A DNA stretch of 64,000 nucleotides from Dactylosporangium roseum (GTDB lineage: Bacteria; Actinomycetota; Actinomycetes; Mycobacteriales; Micromonosporaceae). Under the pieces are notes generated by a model that ran no database searches, had not been told where the DNA came from, and worked only from the letters and a program-made list of their open reading frames with translations. Positions 7,639 to 14,657 of this stretch are shown here, piece after piece. The translations under genes were made by a program, and so were the position numbers. Where the stretch lies: assembly GCF_025264685.1 (NCBI RefSeq), contig NZ_CP073721.1, forward strand, positions 5,137,001 through 5,201,000, read 5' to 3'. How positions within the stretch are numbered: the stretch's first letter is position 1; each line of letters opens with the position of its first letter.

Positions 7639-7674
7639 CCGCCGGCGGCGCATCGGCGGCCCGCACGGCGCTGA

Positions 7675-8961
7675 TCAGCGCAGCGGGTCGAACGGCGCCA
7701 GGTCGCGCGGCGCCTCGCCCTTGAGCACCGCCTCGGCCATCAGTTGCCCGGTGATCGGGCCGAGCGTGATGCCCCACATGCCGTGGCCGCCGGCGACGAA
7801 CACCCGGGGACAGGCGGTCACCCCGGCCAGCGGCAGTCCGTCGGGTGTGCACGGCCGGGACCCGACCCATTCGTCGCGCCGGTCGTCAAGGTTCACGCCG
7901 GCCAGGAACGGGCGGACCGCGTCGACGATGGCGGTGACGCGCCGCGGGTCGAGGGGGTCGTCCGGCCGGCGGAACTCCATCATTCCCGCAACGCGCAGTC
8001 GGCCGCCCAGCGGTGTGCAGGCCACCCGTTGCTTGGCGAAGTACAGGGGACCGGCGGGCAGTTGTTCGGCCGGCACGCTGAAGCTGTAGCCACGACCGGC
8101 CTGCACCGGCCGCCGTACGCCGAACCGTGCGGCGAGCTGGCCGAGCAGCGCACCGGTGGCGACGACCACCGCGTCGTGCTGCCGCTCGTCCCCGTCACCG
8201 CGGCCCAGCAGGACGCCGTCCGGCCGGGGGCGCAGATCGGTCACGTCGGCGCCTTCCACGATGTCCCCACCGCGTGCCCGTACCGCATCCGCCAGGGAGC
8301 GTACGAACTGCGGCGGGTCCAGGTAGCGCTGCCCGTAGATCCTGATCGCGGCACCCACCCGATCGGTCAGCGCCGGCTCCAGGGCCCGGATCCGCCACCC
8401 CTCGACGGCGTGGAAGCGGACGTCCTGACCGGCCTCGCGGATCTGATGCAGTTCGGCGAGCAGGGCCCAGGCGTCGCGTTTGCGGGCGAAGCAGGCCAGG
8501 AACGTGTCCGGCCGGGACGTCGGTGCGGTCACGCCACCGGCGGCCAGCACGTCGAACGCTTCCAGGGCCCGCTCGTTCAGCGGCACGTAGGCGGCCATGC
8601 CGCGCCGCCATCGCCGCGCGGTGCTGTGCGCCACGAACGAGGTGATGAAACGCAGCAGGCCGGGATCGGCGCGCAACGGGAGGTACACCGGCGAGCGTGG
8701 GCTCAGTACCGCACGCAGCCCGTACCGCAGCACCGCCGGCTCGGGCAGCGGCGCGGTCAGGCCCGGGGTCAGCCACCCGGCGTTGCCCCACGAGGCACCC
8801 GCCCCGGCGTGCTTCCGCTCGTACACCGTCACGTGCACGCCGGCCTCTTGCAGAAACCACGCGGTCGACAGTCCGACCATGCCGGCGCCGACGACCGCGA
8901 CGCTGCGCGGCGAACCGGCGGCGAAGGCCGGCACGCGCTGCTGCTGGAATCCGAATGACAT
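7675..8961 (-). CDS. D-amino acid dehydrogenase (DadA-type FAD oxidoreductase)
   Basis: A 428-residue FAD-dependent amine oxidoreductase. The N-terminal dinucleotide motif is VAVVGAGMVGLSTAWFLQEAGVHVTVYER, followed by the DadA block GAGASWGNAGWLTPG. The C-terminal FAD block is FVAGGHGMWGITLGPITGQLMAE. Members oxidise D-amino acids or imino acids to keto acids. The exact substrate is not readable. The ATG at 8961 follows ggaaggaaacag. It faces the PucR-type gene and has a matching inverted repeat 148 bp upstream (9109-9125). It is a paralogue of the hydroxyproline dehydrogenase subunit at 47047-48246 but not linked to that operon. Confidence 0.85.
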   Translation of the reverse strand: MSFGFQQQRVPAFAAGSPRSVAVVGAGMVGLSTAWFLQEAGVHVTVYERKHAGAGASWGNAGWLTPGLTAPLPEPAVLRYGLRAVLSPRSPVYLPLRADPGLLRFITSFVAHSTARRWRRGMAAYVPLNERALEAFDVLAAGGVTAPTSRPDTFLACFARKRDAWALLAELHQIREAGQDVRFHAVEGWRIRALEPALTDRVGAAIRIYGQRYLDPPQFVRSLADAVRARGGDIVEGADVTDLRPRPDGVLLGRGDGDERQHDAVVVATGALLGQLAARFGVRRPVQAGRGYSFSVPAEQLPAGPLYFAKQRVACTPLGGRLRVAGMMEFRRPDDPLDPRRVTAIVDAVRPFLAGVNLDDRRDEWVGSRPCTPDGLPLAGVTACPRVFVAGGHGMWGITLGPITGQLMAEAVLKGEAPRDLAPFDPLR

Positions 8962-9108
8962 GCTGTTTCCTTCCGCCCGGTCCCGCTGTGGCAACCGCCG
9001 CACAGGGCGGCGGTCGCGCCGTGGCCACCGCGGCCCCGTGTCCACCCATGCTCGTACGGCGCCGGGCCGCCTGACAGGGTGACCGCCTGCAAGCTGGTCG
9101 CGCGGTCG

Positions 9109-9125
9109 TTGCCGGTCACCGGCAA
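9109..9125. promoter_or_regulatory. Inverted repeat TTGCCG-N5-CGGCAA upstream of the DadA-type gene
   Basis: Sequence TTGCCGGTCACCGGCAA, part of a perfect 21-bp palindrome. Same arms and spacing as at 6233-6249. It lies 5 bp behind the actin-like gene stop, so a terminator role is also possible. Confidence 0.5.
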
Positions 9126-9130
9126 CGGCG

Positions 9131-9871
9131 TCAGGCCGTGAGCAGGAGCCGGATGCCCGTGAGCGTGGCCAGCAGCGGATCAGCGGGCATGGTGACGGAT
9201 CGGCCGGTCCACGCGGCCAAGCGGGCGGCGAGCCCGGGAGACATCGCGCCGCCGCCGGTGATGACGAGGCGCCGGCGCCGGACGCCGGGCTCGCGGACGT
9301 TCATGCCGCGCACACACCGGGCGATTTCGTGAACCGGATCGAGGGCGTTCCCCGCGTGGACCCGCACCGCCCCGGTGACGCGGGAGTCCGCGATGCGCGC
9401 CACCTCGATGCGGCCGGACCCGATGTCCACGGTGACCAGGTCGTCCGTCGCCGGGCCCAGCCCGCAGGCCAGCGCGGCCGCGAGCGGCTGCTCCACCGTC
9501 GTGACGCGACCGCCGACCGCGCGACGGACGACCGCGGCCAGCAGGTCCCCCTGCCGCACCGTGGCCGTCGCCGGCACACCGACCAGCACCGAACATTCGG
9601 GCCCGTACGACTGTCCGGTGCGGGCGACGAGGACGCGCAGAAGATCGACGCAGGCAGCGAAGTCGCGGACGGTACCTTCCCGGATGGGCGAGATCAGTTT
9701 CGCGCCGTCAGCGACCGCCGCTTCGGCGGCGGCCCGGCCGGCGACGCGCCGGCCGTCGGGCATCCGCGCGATGACGGCCGGTTCGACGATCGCCGCGGCA
9801 GCCTGCGGGGTCCACAGCCGCACCGCCGAGGTACCGAGATCCAGTGCGAGGCGCTGCCGCGGGTTCAGCAC
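9131..9871 (-). CDS. Small actin-like ATPase, second copy
   Basis: A 246-residue protein with the actin/MreB pattern: phosphate-1 LALDLGTSAVRLW, RPVAG-like MPDGRRVAGRAAAEA, LISPIREGTVRDF (typical MreB phrase), phosphate-2 DLVTVDIGSGRIEVARI, adenosine loop RLVITGGGAMSPGLAARL. It is about 100 residues shorter than MreB. The GTG at 9871 overlaps the end of the preceding DksA-like gene, so the two are coupled. It diverges from the other copy (4967-5791) but has the same partner type. Role unknown; a link to cell shape, sporulation or transcription control is speculation. Confidence 0.78.
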   Translation of the reverse strand: MLNPRQRLALDLGTSAVRLWTPQAAAAIVEPAVIARMPDGRRVAGRAAAEAAVADGAKLISPIREGTVRDFAACVDLLRVLVARTGQSYGPECSVLVGVPATATVRQGDLLAAVVRRAVGGRVTTVEQPLAAALACGLGPATDDLVTVDIGSGRIEVARIADSRVTGAVRVHAGNALDPVHEIARCVRGMNVREPGVRRRRLVITGGGAMSPGLAARLAAWTGRSVTMPADPLLATLTGIRLLLTA

Positions 9872-10266
9872 CCCGCCGGCCCGGGCTCGTGGCCGTGCCG
9901 CACGCTCGCGTGGTGTTGCTGACACGGCTCGCACCACCGGGCCGACGGCGCGGCCCGCAGACGGACGAGCGGGATCTCGCGGTCGCAGCGGCCACAGCGG
10001 CCGTAACCGCCTTCGGACATGCGCCGCAACGCCTCGGTGGTGTCGGCGATGCCCTGCCGGGCGGTCCGCATGAGCGTTCGCACGGTGTCCGGGTGATGTA
10101 CGTCCGAGTCCGGCAAGCGGCCAGGTACCGTCAATCCGATGAGCTGTTCGGTGTAGTCCTGGAACTGCCGCTCGAGGAGCTCGCGCAGCGAGGCGGTCGC
10201 GCTGCGCGGGATTCCTGCCGGCGGCGCCCCGACCTCCGGCACCCTGGCCCTTGCCAGCTCGGTCAT
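9865..10266 (-). CDS. DksA/TraR-type zinc-finger protein (c)
   Basis: A 133-residue protein with charged helices and the zinc finger YGRCGRCDREIPLVRLRAAPSARWCEPC (four cysteines kept), followed by a His-rich tail (QQHHASVRHGHE). The ATG at 10266 is preferred over 10299 because GGAGG sits 8 bp upstream. Its stop overlaps the actin-like start. It is the third DksA-like gene in the window, and gene order is reversed relative to the first cassette. Confidence 0.82.
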   Translation of the reverse strand: MTELARARVPEVGAPPAGIPRSATASLRELLERQFQDYTEQLIGLTVPGRLPDSDVHHPDTVRTLMRTARQGIADTTEALRRMSEGGYGRCGRCDREIPLVRLRAAPSARWCEPCQQHHASVRHGHEPGPAGC

Positions 10267-10453
10267 CACCACCACCTCCGTCGGAACGCCGTTGTCCATC
10301 CAGCCTCGGCCACCGACGGCGGCACGTCATGACCATCCACCGGCGAACAGCGATGCCGCAGCTTGCCGGACCTCGGCAACGTCCGGCCCGTGGCGCCACA
10401 CCGCGTCTCATACTTTCAGATTGTCATCATTCGATAGACAGATAGTGACGATC

Positions 10454-10801
10454 ATGGAGGTTCTGTGGGACGCTGGCGACATGGCGCTCTCGTTCGAGGT
10501 GTATCGGCACGCCGCCGGGCAGGTCCTGCTCCGGCTGCGGGGTGAGCTCGACCAGGACACGGCCGCGACGTTTCATCAGGCGCTGGCCACGGCGCTGGAG
10601 ACGGTGCCGAGCGAACTGCTACTGGATCTGAGCATGGTCACGGCGGTCGGCGTCAGCGGGATCAGCGTCCTGATGGCCGCACGCCGCGCCGCCGACCAGT
10701 TGCGCTGCCGGTTCGGACTGTCCGCCGTCAGCCCAGCCGTCGACCGGCAGCTCCGCTCCCGGGGTCTCACCAGCCCGTCCCTCGAACCCGGCGGCCGGTA
10801 G
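10454..10801 (+). CDS. STAS-domain anti-sigma factor antagonist
   Basis: A 115-residue single-domain STAS protein: VYRHAAGQVLLRLRGELDQDTAATF...ELLLDLSMVTAVGVSGISVLMAARRAA. The phosphorylatable serine position (VSG, in place of the usual DSSG) is kept. Such proteins release a sigma factor by binding its anti-sigma kinase. No cognate kinase or sigma factor is next to it. The start is uncertain: the ATG at 10454 has no ribosome site and may be leaderless behind the AT-rich stretch 10410-10446. The ATG at 10481 fits the domain start better. Confidence 0.75.
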   Translation: MEVLWDAGDMALSFEVYRHAAGQVLLRLRGELDQDTAATFHQALATALETVPSELLLDLSMVTAVGVSGISVLMAARRAADQLRCRFGLSAVSPAVDRQLRSRGLTSPSLEPGGR

Positions 10802-10821
10802 GACCGACGCGGTGGTGCGGC

Positions 10822-11238
10822 TCAGGCGGCGGCGAGGTCGCTGGTGCAGTGCGGACACCGGACGGCATCCACGGGCACGTCGTTCAGCTTGCAGCTCGGG
10901 CAGGTCCTGGTCGGTGGCGGGTCACTGAAGACGGTCTTGCCGCGCTTGCGCATGTAGGCCCGGTACGGCACCACGATCAGGAAGTAGATCACGGCCATGA
11001 AGATGATGAAGTAGATGAGCGCGCCGATGAAGGCGCCGACGTCGACCCGCTGGCCGTTCAGCGTCCAGCCGATGCCCTTCCCGGACGATCCCCCACCCGC
11101 CAGCGCGTTGACCAGGGGTGTGATGATGCTGTCGGTGAAGGCCTTGATCAGGGTGCTGAACGCCAAGGCGACGACCAGGCCCACCGCGACGATGATCAGG
11201 TCGCCCTGCATCAGGAAGTTCTTGAAGCCTTTCAACAT
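10822..11238 (-). CDS. mscL: Large-conductance mechanosensitive channel with C-terminal zinc ribbon
   Basis: A 138-residue inner-membrane channel opened by membrane tension on osmotic downshock. It shows the MscL N-terminus MLKGFKNFLMQGDLIIVAVGLVVALAF, with helix TM1, the loop, and TM2 ALIYFIIFMAVIYFLIVVPY. After TM2 comes an added zinc ribbon CPSC...CPHC (about residues 112-134) not found in the E. coli protein but common in actinobacteria. The ATG at 11238 has GGGGGAG 5 bp upstream; an upstream ATG at 11256 overlaps that site. Confidence 0.93.
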   Translation of the reverse strand: MLKGFKNFLMQGDLIIVAVGLVVALAFSTLIKAFTDSIITPLVNALAGGGSSGKGIGWTLNGQRVDVGAFIGALIYFIIFMAVIYFLIVVPYRAYMRKRGKTVFSDPPPTRTCPSCKLNDVPVDAVRCPHCTSDLAAA

Positions 11239-11594
11239 CCGCACTCCCCCCGTCATGGCGTCCCGGTGGCCGGCCTACGGCACGTTGCCCGCGAACACGC
11301 ACGGTGGCCGGCTCGGGCACGGTCTCCACCGCGGCTCACCTCGCCCCCGCCGACTCCCGGTCTCGACCTGGACGACGCCATCCGGCAGGCCGCCGAGCGC
11401 ACCGCCGGCGACCGGCGCCACATCGCGGGCGCGCGTCAGATCCGGACCCGCCCGCCGGCTCGCCGTCTCGGCCTTCTCTACCAAGCCGACGCGGACATAA
11501 ACCGCGCCCGGCGAACCGAGCCGCGGACATGCCGCCGCGCCCTCGGCGCCCGGCTCGACGGCCGACCGGCCGGTATCACCCGCCTCCTCGCGCG
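11239..11594. other. Intergenic region upstream of mscL
   Basis: About 355 bp without a convincing gene. One plus-strand stretch (about 11360-11520) translates to a helical, Arg-rich peptide but has no start with a ribosome site. No promoter pair stands out. The repeat copy 2 follows. Confidence 0.35.
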
Positions 11595-11782
11595 GGTTGC
11601 CGCCCGCCGGAGATGGCACAGCTCGTGCGGTTTCATACCGCCTGCCGCGGGCAGTCAGCGTGCGCCGGCCGTCGTTGCCAGTGCGTTGGTATGCGGGATC
11701 GAGGCGCCTGGTCCGCGGGGGTGTGTGATCAGGCGGGACGGCCGGTGGCCGTGGCCGGGATGTCCGACACCCGGTCACGGCC
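11595..11782. repeat. Dispersed structured repeat, copy 2
   Basis: Second copy of the repeat at 3085-3274. It ends in hairpin GGCCGTGGCCGGG / CCCGGTCACGGCC (11747-11759 and 11770-11782), where a base change leaves a G-U pair. The loop ATGTCCGACA is identical. The CGCCTG / CAGGCG pair is also kept. This copy lies behind the 3' end of the gene at 11824 and far upstream of mscL, so it is not a 5' leader on the plus strand here. Confidence 0.65.
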
Positions 11783-11823
11783 GGCCCGGGTGACGGTGGG
11801 GTGACGGACGGCCGAGGCGCCGG

Positions 11824-12156
11824 CTACGGCGGCGGCCCGATGCCGTTCGTCGGCGCCTCGGTGCTGTTCCCCGGCCGGTCGTTGAAGATGATGTGGGTGT
11901 TGACGTCGGCGCGGCTCAACGCCCACAGGCCGAGGATGTTGGCGAGTGCGAAGATCACCGCGGCGAGGATCGGCAGCACGATCCGCCGCCGGCGCTCCCG
12001 GCGCCGCCAGTCGGCCAGGGCGGCCGGGTAGCGGTCCGGTGTGCCGTGCACGGAGGTGACGAGCGCGTCGAACACGTCACGGAGCTGCTCCTCGGCGGCC
12101 CCGGAGCCCGTGACCGGGCCGGTTCCGGGAGTCCTACCGGGTGTGACGCCGTTCAT
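11824..12156 (-). CDS. Single-pass membrane protein coupled to an ECF sigma factor
   Basis: A 110-residue protein with a cytoplasmic N-terminal half (AEEQLRDVFDALVTSVHGTPDRYPAALADWRRRERRRR), one membrane segment (IVLPILAAVIFALANILGLWAL) and a short outer tail. The ATG overlaps the sigma-factor stop (ATGA). Position and topology suggest an anti-sigma-like partner, but I recognise no zinc anti-sigma motif (no HxxxCxxC). The function is inferred from context only. Confidence 0.6.
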   Translation of the reverse strand: MNGVTPGRTPGTGPVTGSGAAEEQLRDVFDALVTSVHGTPDRYPAALADWRRRERRRRIVLPILAAVIFALANILGLWALSRADVNTHIIFNDRPGNSTEAPTNGIGPPP

Positions 12157-12737
12157 CTCCGCTCCTCCAGTAAGCGCGAGAGCGTGGCCATACCCCGCGA
12201 CGTGTGCGACTTGACCGCGCCCGCGGAGATGCCCATCGCCGCGGCTATCTCCGATTCTCGCAAATCCAGCCAGTACCGCAGGACCAGCGCTTCCCGCTGC
12301 CGGGTCGGCAGCCGTTTGATCGCCTCCACCAGGGCCCGCTGGTCGTCGCGCAGCAACACCTCGGCCTCGGCCGATCCGACCGACTCGATCACCTGTTCCG
12401 CGTGCTTGCGCGCCACCTGCAGCCGGCGTACCCGCATCCGCACGAGGTTGCACACGACGGCGCGCAGGTAGCTCAGGGCGGCGTCGTGGCTGCGTAACCG
12501 GCGCCATCGCCGGTACAGCTCGTAGAACGCCTCCGAGACGATGTCCTCGGCCTCGCTCTCCGCGCCGAGCAGCACGGCCAGGCGCAGCAACTGGGTGTGG
12601 TTGGCGTCGAAGAGCCTGGCCAGTGCGACCTCACGGTCCAGGTCGACAAGGCCCGGCCCGGCGGGGGCGGGCTCGGGCTCGGGCGGCGCCGGGTCGGCAG
12701 CCGGTGCGAGCACGCGTGACGAGACCTGCTGGCTCAC
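12153..12737 (-). CDS. ECF-type RNA polymerase sigma factor
   Basis: A 194-residue sigma factor. Region 2 is LFDANHTQLLRLAVLLGAESEAEDIVSEAFYELYRRWRRL, with the -10 recognition segment near YLRAVVCNLVRMRVRR. Region 4 is IKRLPTRQREALVLRYWLDLRESEIAAAMGISAGAVKSHTSRGMATL. A Pro/Ala-rich N-terminus of about 30 residues precedes region 2. The GTG at 12737 overlaps the stop of the sodium/solute symporter gene upstream (GTGA), and its stop overlaps the membrane protein gene. A sigma factor locked between a transporter and a small membrane protein is unusual. Confidence 0.85.
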   Translation of the reverse strand: MSQQVSSRVLAPAADPAPPEPEPAPAGPGLVDLDREVALARLFDANHTQLLRLAVLLGAESEAEDIVSEAFYELYRRWRRLRSHDAALSYLRAVVCNLVRMRVRRLQVARKHAEQVIESVGSAEAEVLLRDDQRALVEAIKRLPTRQREALVLRYWLDLRESEIAAAMGISAGAVKSHTSRGMATLSRLLEERR

Positions 12738-14254
12738 CGGACCACCGCCCGGGTGGCAGTACCGCCGCGGAGCTCCCGGGCCACGCCGAGCCAATCCAGC
12801 GCCGGGGTCAGCGCCGCGGCGATCCCGAGGTTGAGCACCAGCGCGGCGAGCGCGACGTACACGTGGACACCGGCGACCGACACGACCGAGGAGAAGCCGC
12901 CGGAGGCCACCAGCACGGTGCCCGCGACCATGCCGACGAGCCAGCCGGCGAGCAGCGCGCCGCGGTGCGGCCAGCGGGTGAACAGGCCGAGGGCCACCGA
13001 GGGGAACGTCTGCAGGATCCACACTCCGCCGAGCAGTTGCAGGTTGATCGCGTCCTGGTCGGGCAGGCCGAAGACGAACGCCAGCGCCCCGAACTTCGCC
13101 ACCAGCGACACCGCGCGGGCGACCTGGGCCTGGTGCTTCGGTGTCGCCGACGGGTGGAAGTACTCGACGTAGACGTTGCGCACGAACAGCGCCGCCGCGC
13201 CGACCGACATCACCGCGGCGGGCACCAGCGCCCCGACCGCGAGCGCGCCGAACACGAGCCCCGCGGCGACCGGTGAGGTCAGCTCCCGCACCATCAGCGG
13301 CACGGCCGCCTCGGCGTTGCCGGGCCGGGCCGGCACGCCCGCGGCGAGCGCCGCGACGCCGAGCAGCGCGAAGAGCCCCAGCACGGCGGTCCACGCCGGC
13401 AGTCCGACGATCGCCTTGCGGAGCCGGTCGCCGCTGGACGCGGCGAAGGACGCGGTCAGCACGTGCGGGTACATGAGCAGCGCGAGCGCGGAGCCGAGCG
13501 CCAGCGTGGCGTAGGTGGTGTAGAGCGAGGAGGTGAGGGTCAGGGAGGCCGCCGGGACACCGCGTGCGGTGATGGTGTCCTCGGCGGCCCGGAACACCGC
13601 CCGCGGCCCGCCGAGCTGGTCGAGGACCAGCACGACGACGGCGACGACCGTGGTACCCACCAGGACCCCCTTGGCCATGGAGATGACGGTCGGCGCGCGC
13701 AGCCCGCTGCGGTACGTGGCGCCGGCCAGCACCGCGAACACCGCGACGAGCGTGAGGTCGCCCGCGATCCCGTCGGTGGGATAGAGGCCGCCGGCGACCA
13801 GGACCGCGCGGATGCCGAGCAGTTGCAGCGCGATGTACGGCATGGTGGCGAGAATGCCGGTGAGCGCCACGGCCAGCGCGAGTAGCGGTGAGTCGTAGCG
13901 GGTCCGCACGTAGTCGGCCACCGTCGTGTGGCCGTTGTCCTTCGCCACCTGCCAGAGCTTCGGCAGGAGCACGAAGGCCAGCGGGTAGACGATCACCGTG
14001 TACGCGAGTGCGAAGAATCCCAGCGCCCCGATGCCGTACACGAGACCCGGCACCGCCGCGTACGTGTAGGCCGTGTAGATCGTGCCGCCGAGCAGGAACC
14101 AGGTCAGCACAGCTCCGAACTGCCGTCCCGCCAGCGCCCAGCCGTCGAGCGTGGGCAGCTCGTCGCGGACCCGGAAGCGCCGCGCGGCGATCGCGAGCAG
14201 CGACGTGCCGGCGACGACCAGCGTGAAGGCGGCGGTGCTGGCGGCATCGACCAT
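12734..14254 (-). CDS. Sodium:solute symporter family permease (monocarboxylate/organic acid type)
   Basis: A 506-residue SSS-family transporter with about 13 hydrophobic segments. Typical stretches are TWFLLGGTIYTAYTYAAVPGLVYG, VADYVRTRYDSPLLALAVAL and TFPSVALGLFTRWPHRGALLAGWLVG. Relatives next to DUF3311 genes are predicted to import pyruvate, acetate or related acids. The ATG at 14254 follows gagagggtg. It diverges from DUF3311-cstA-ybdD. First gene of an operon with the sigma factor and the small membrane protein, with 4-bp overlaps throughout. Confidence 0.82.
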   Translation of the reverse strand: MVDAASTAAFTLVVAGTSLLAIAARRFRVRDELPTLDGWALAGRQFGAVLTWFLLGGTIYTAYTYAAVPGLVYGIGALGFFALAYTVIVYPLAFVLLPKLWQVAKDNGHTTVADYVRTRYDSPLLALAVALTGILATMPYIALQLLGIRAVLVAGGLYPTDGIAGDLTLVAVFAVLAGATYRSGLRAPTVISMAKGVLVGTTVVAVVVLVLDQLGGPRAVFRAAEDTITARGVPAASLTLTSSLYTTYATLALGSALALLMYPHVLTASFAASSGDRLRKAIVGLPAWTAVLGLFALLGVAALAAGVPARPGNAEAAVPLMVRELTSPVAAGLVFGALAVGALVPAAVMSVGAAALFVRNVYVEYFHPSATPKHQAQVARAVSLVAKFGALAFVFGLPDQDAINLQLLGGVWILQTFPSVALGLFTRWPHRGALLAGWLVGMVAGTVLVASGGFSSVVSVAGVHVYVALAALVLNLGIAAALTPALDWLGVARELRGGTATRAVVR

Positions 14255-14390
14255 GGGCACCCTCTCAGTCCTCTGTGTGTTGCGCAGGCTCCCGGATCGG
14301 TTGACACGAAACAAGAGGCAATCGGGCAGTAAACCGTCAGACATGGATGCGCAACCTTCACATATCGTCGACGACTGATCGGAGGCCGGT

Positions 14391-14657
14391 ATGGCGAGAT
14401 TCCGGAAGGCATACAGGGTCGCCGCCTACACCGGCCTGGCACTGCCGCTCGTGGCAATTCTCCTGGTCCCGCTCTACGCGCGGACCACGCCCCGGCTGGC
14501 AGGGCTGCCCTTCTTCTACTGGTTCCAGTTCGCCTGGATCCTCCTCAGCGCGGCACTGATGGCGGCCGGTCATCTGCTGCTGAAGCGTGCGGACAGCGGG
14601 GTCGGCACGCCGGGGACGGTTTCGGGCGCACACCCCCACCCTGGAGAACATGGATGA
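14391..14657 (+). CDS. DUF3311 small membrane protein
   Basis: An 88-residue protein with two membrane segments (GLALPLVAILLVPLYA and YWFQFAWILLSAALMAAGHLLL) and the family phrase LAGLPFFYWFQFAW. DUF3311 genes usually precede a sodium/solute symporter gene. Here the symporter is divergent and DUF3311 instead overlaps cstA by 4 bp. Probably an accessory subunit of a transporter. The ATG at 14391 follows atcggaggccggt. Confidence 0.8.
   Translation: MARFRKAYRVAAYTGLALPLVAILLVPLYARTTPRLAGLPFFYWFQFAWILLSAALMAAGHLLLKRADSGVGTPGTVSGAHPHPGEHG

Noticed and set aside
11275..11804. Frames of about 165 codons on both strands upstream of mscL
   Set aside because: No ribosome sites, no family resemblance, and the right part is the repeat shared with 3085-3274, where the same peptide phrase appears by repetition.
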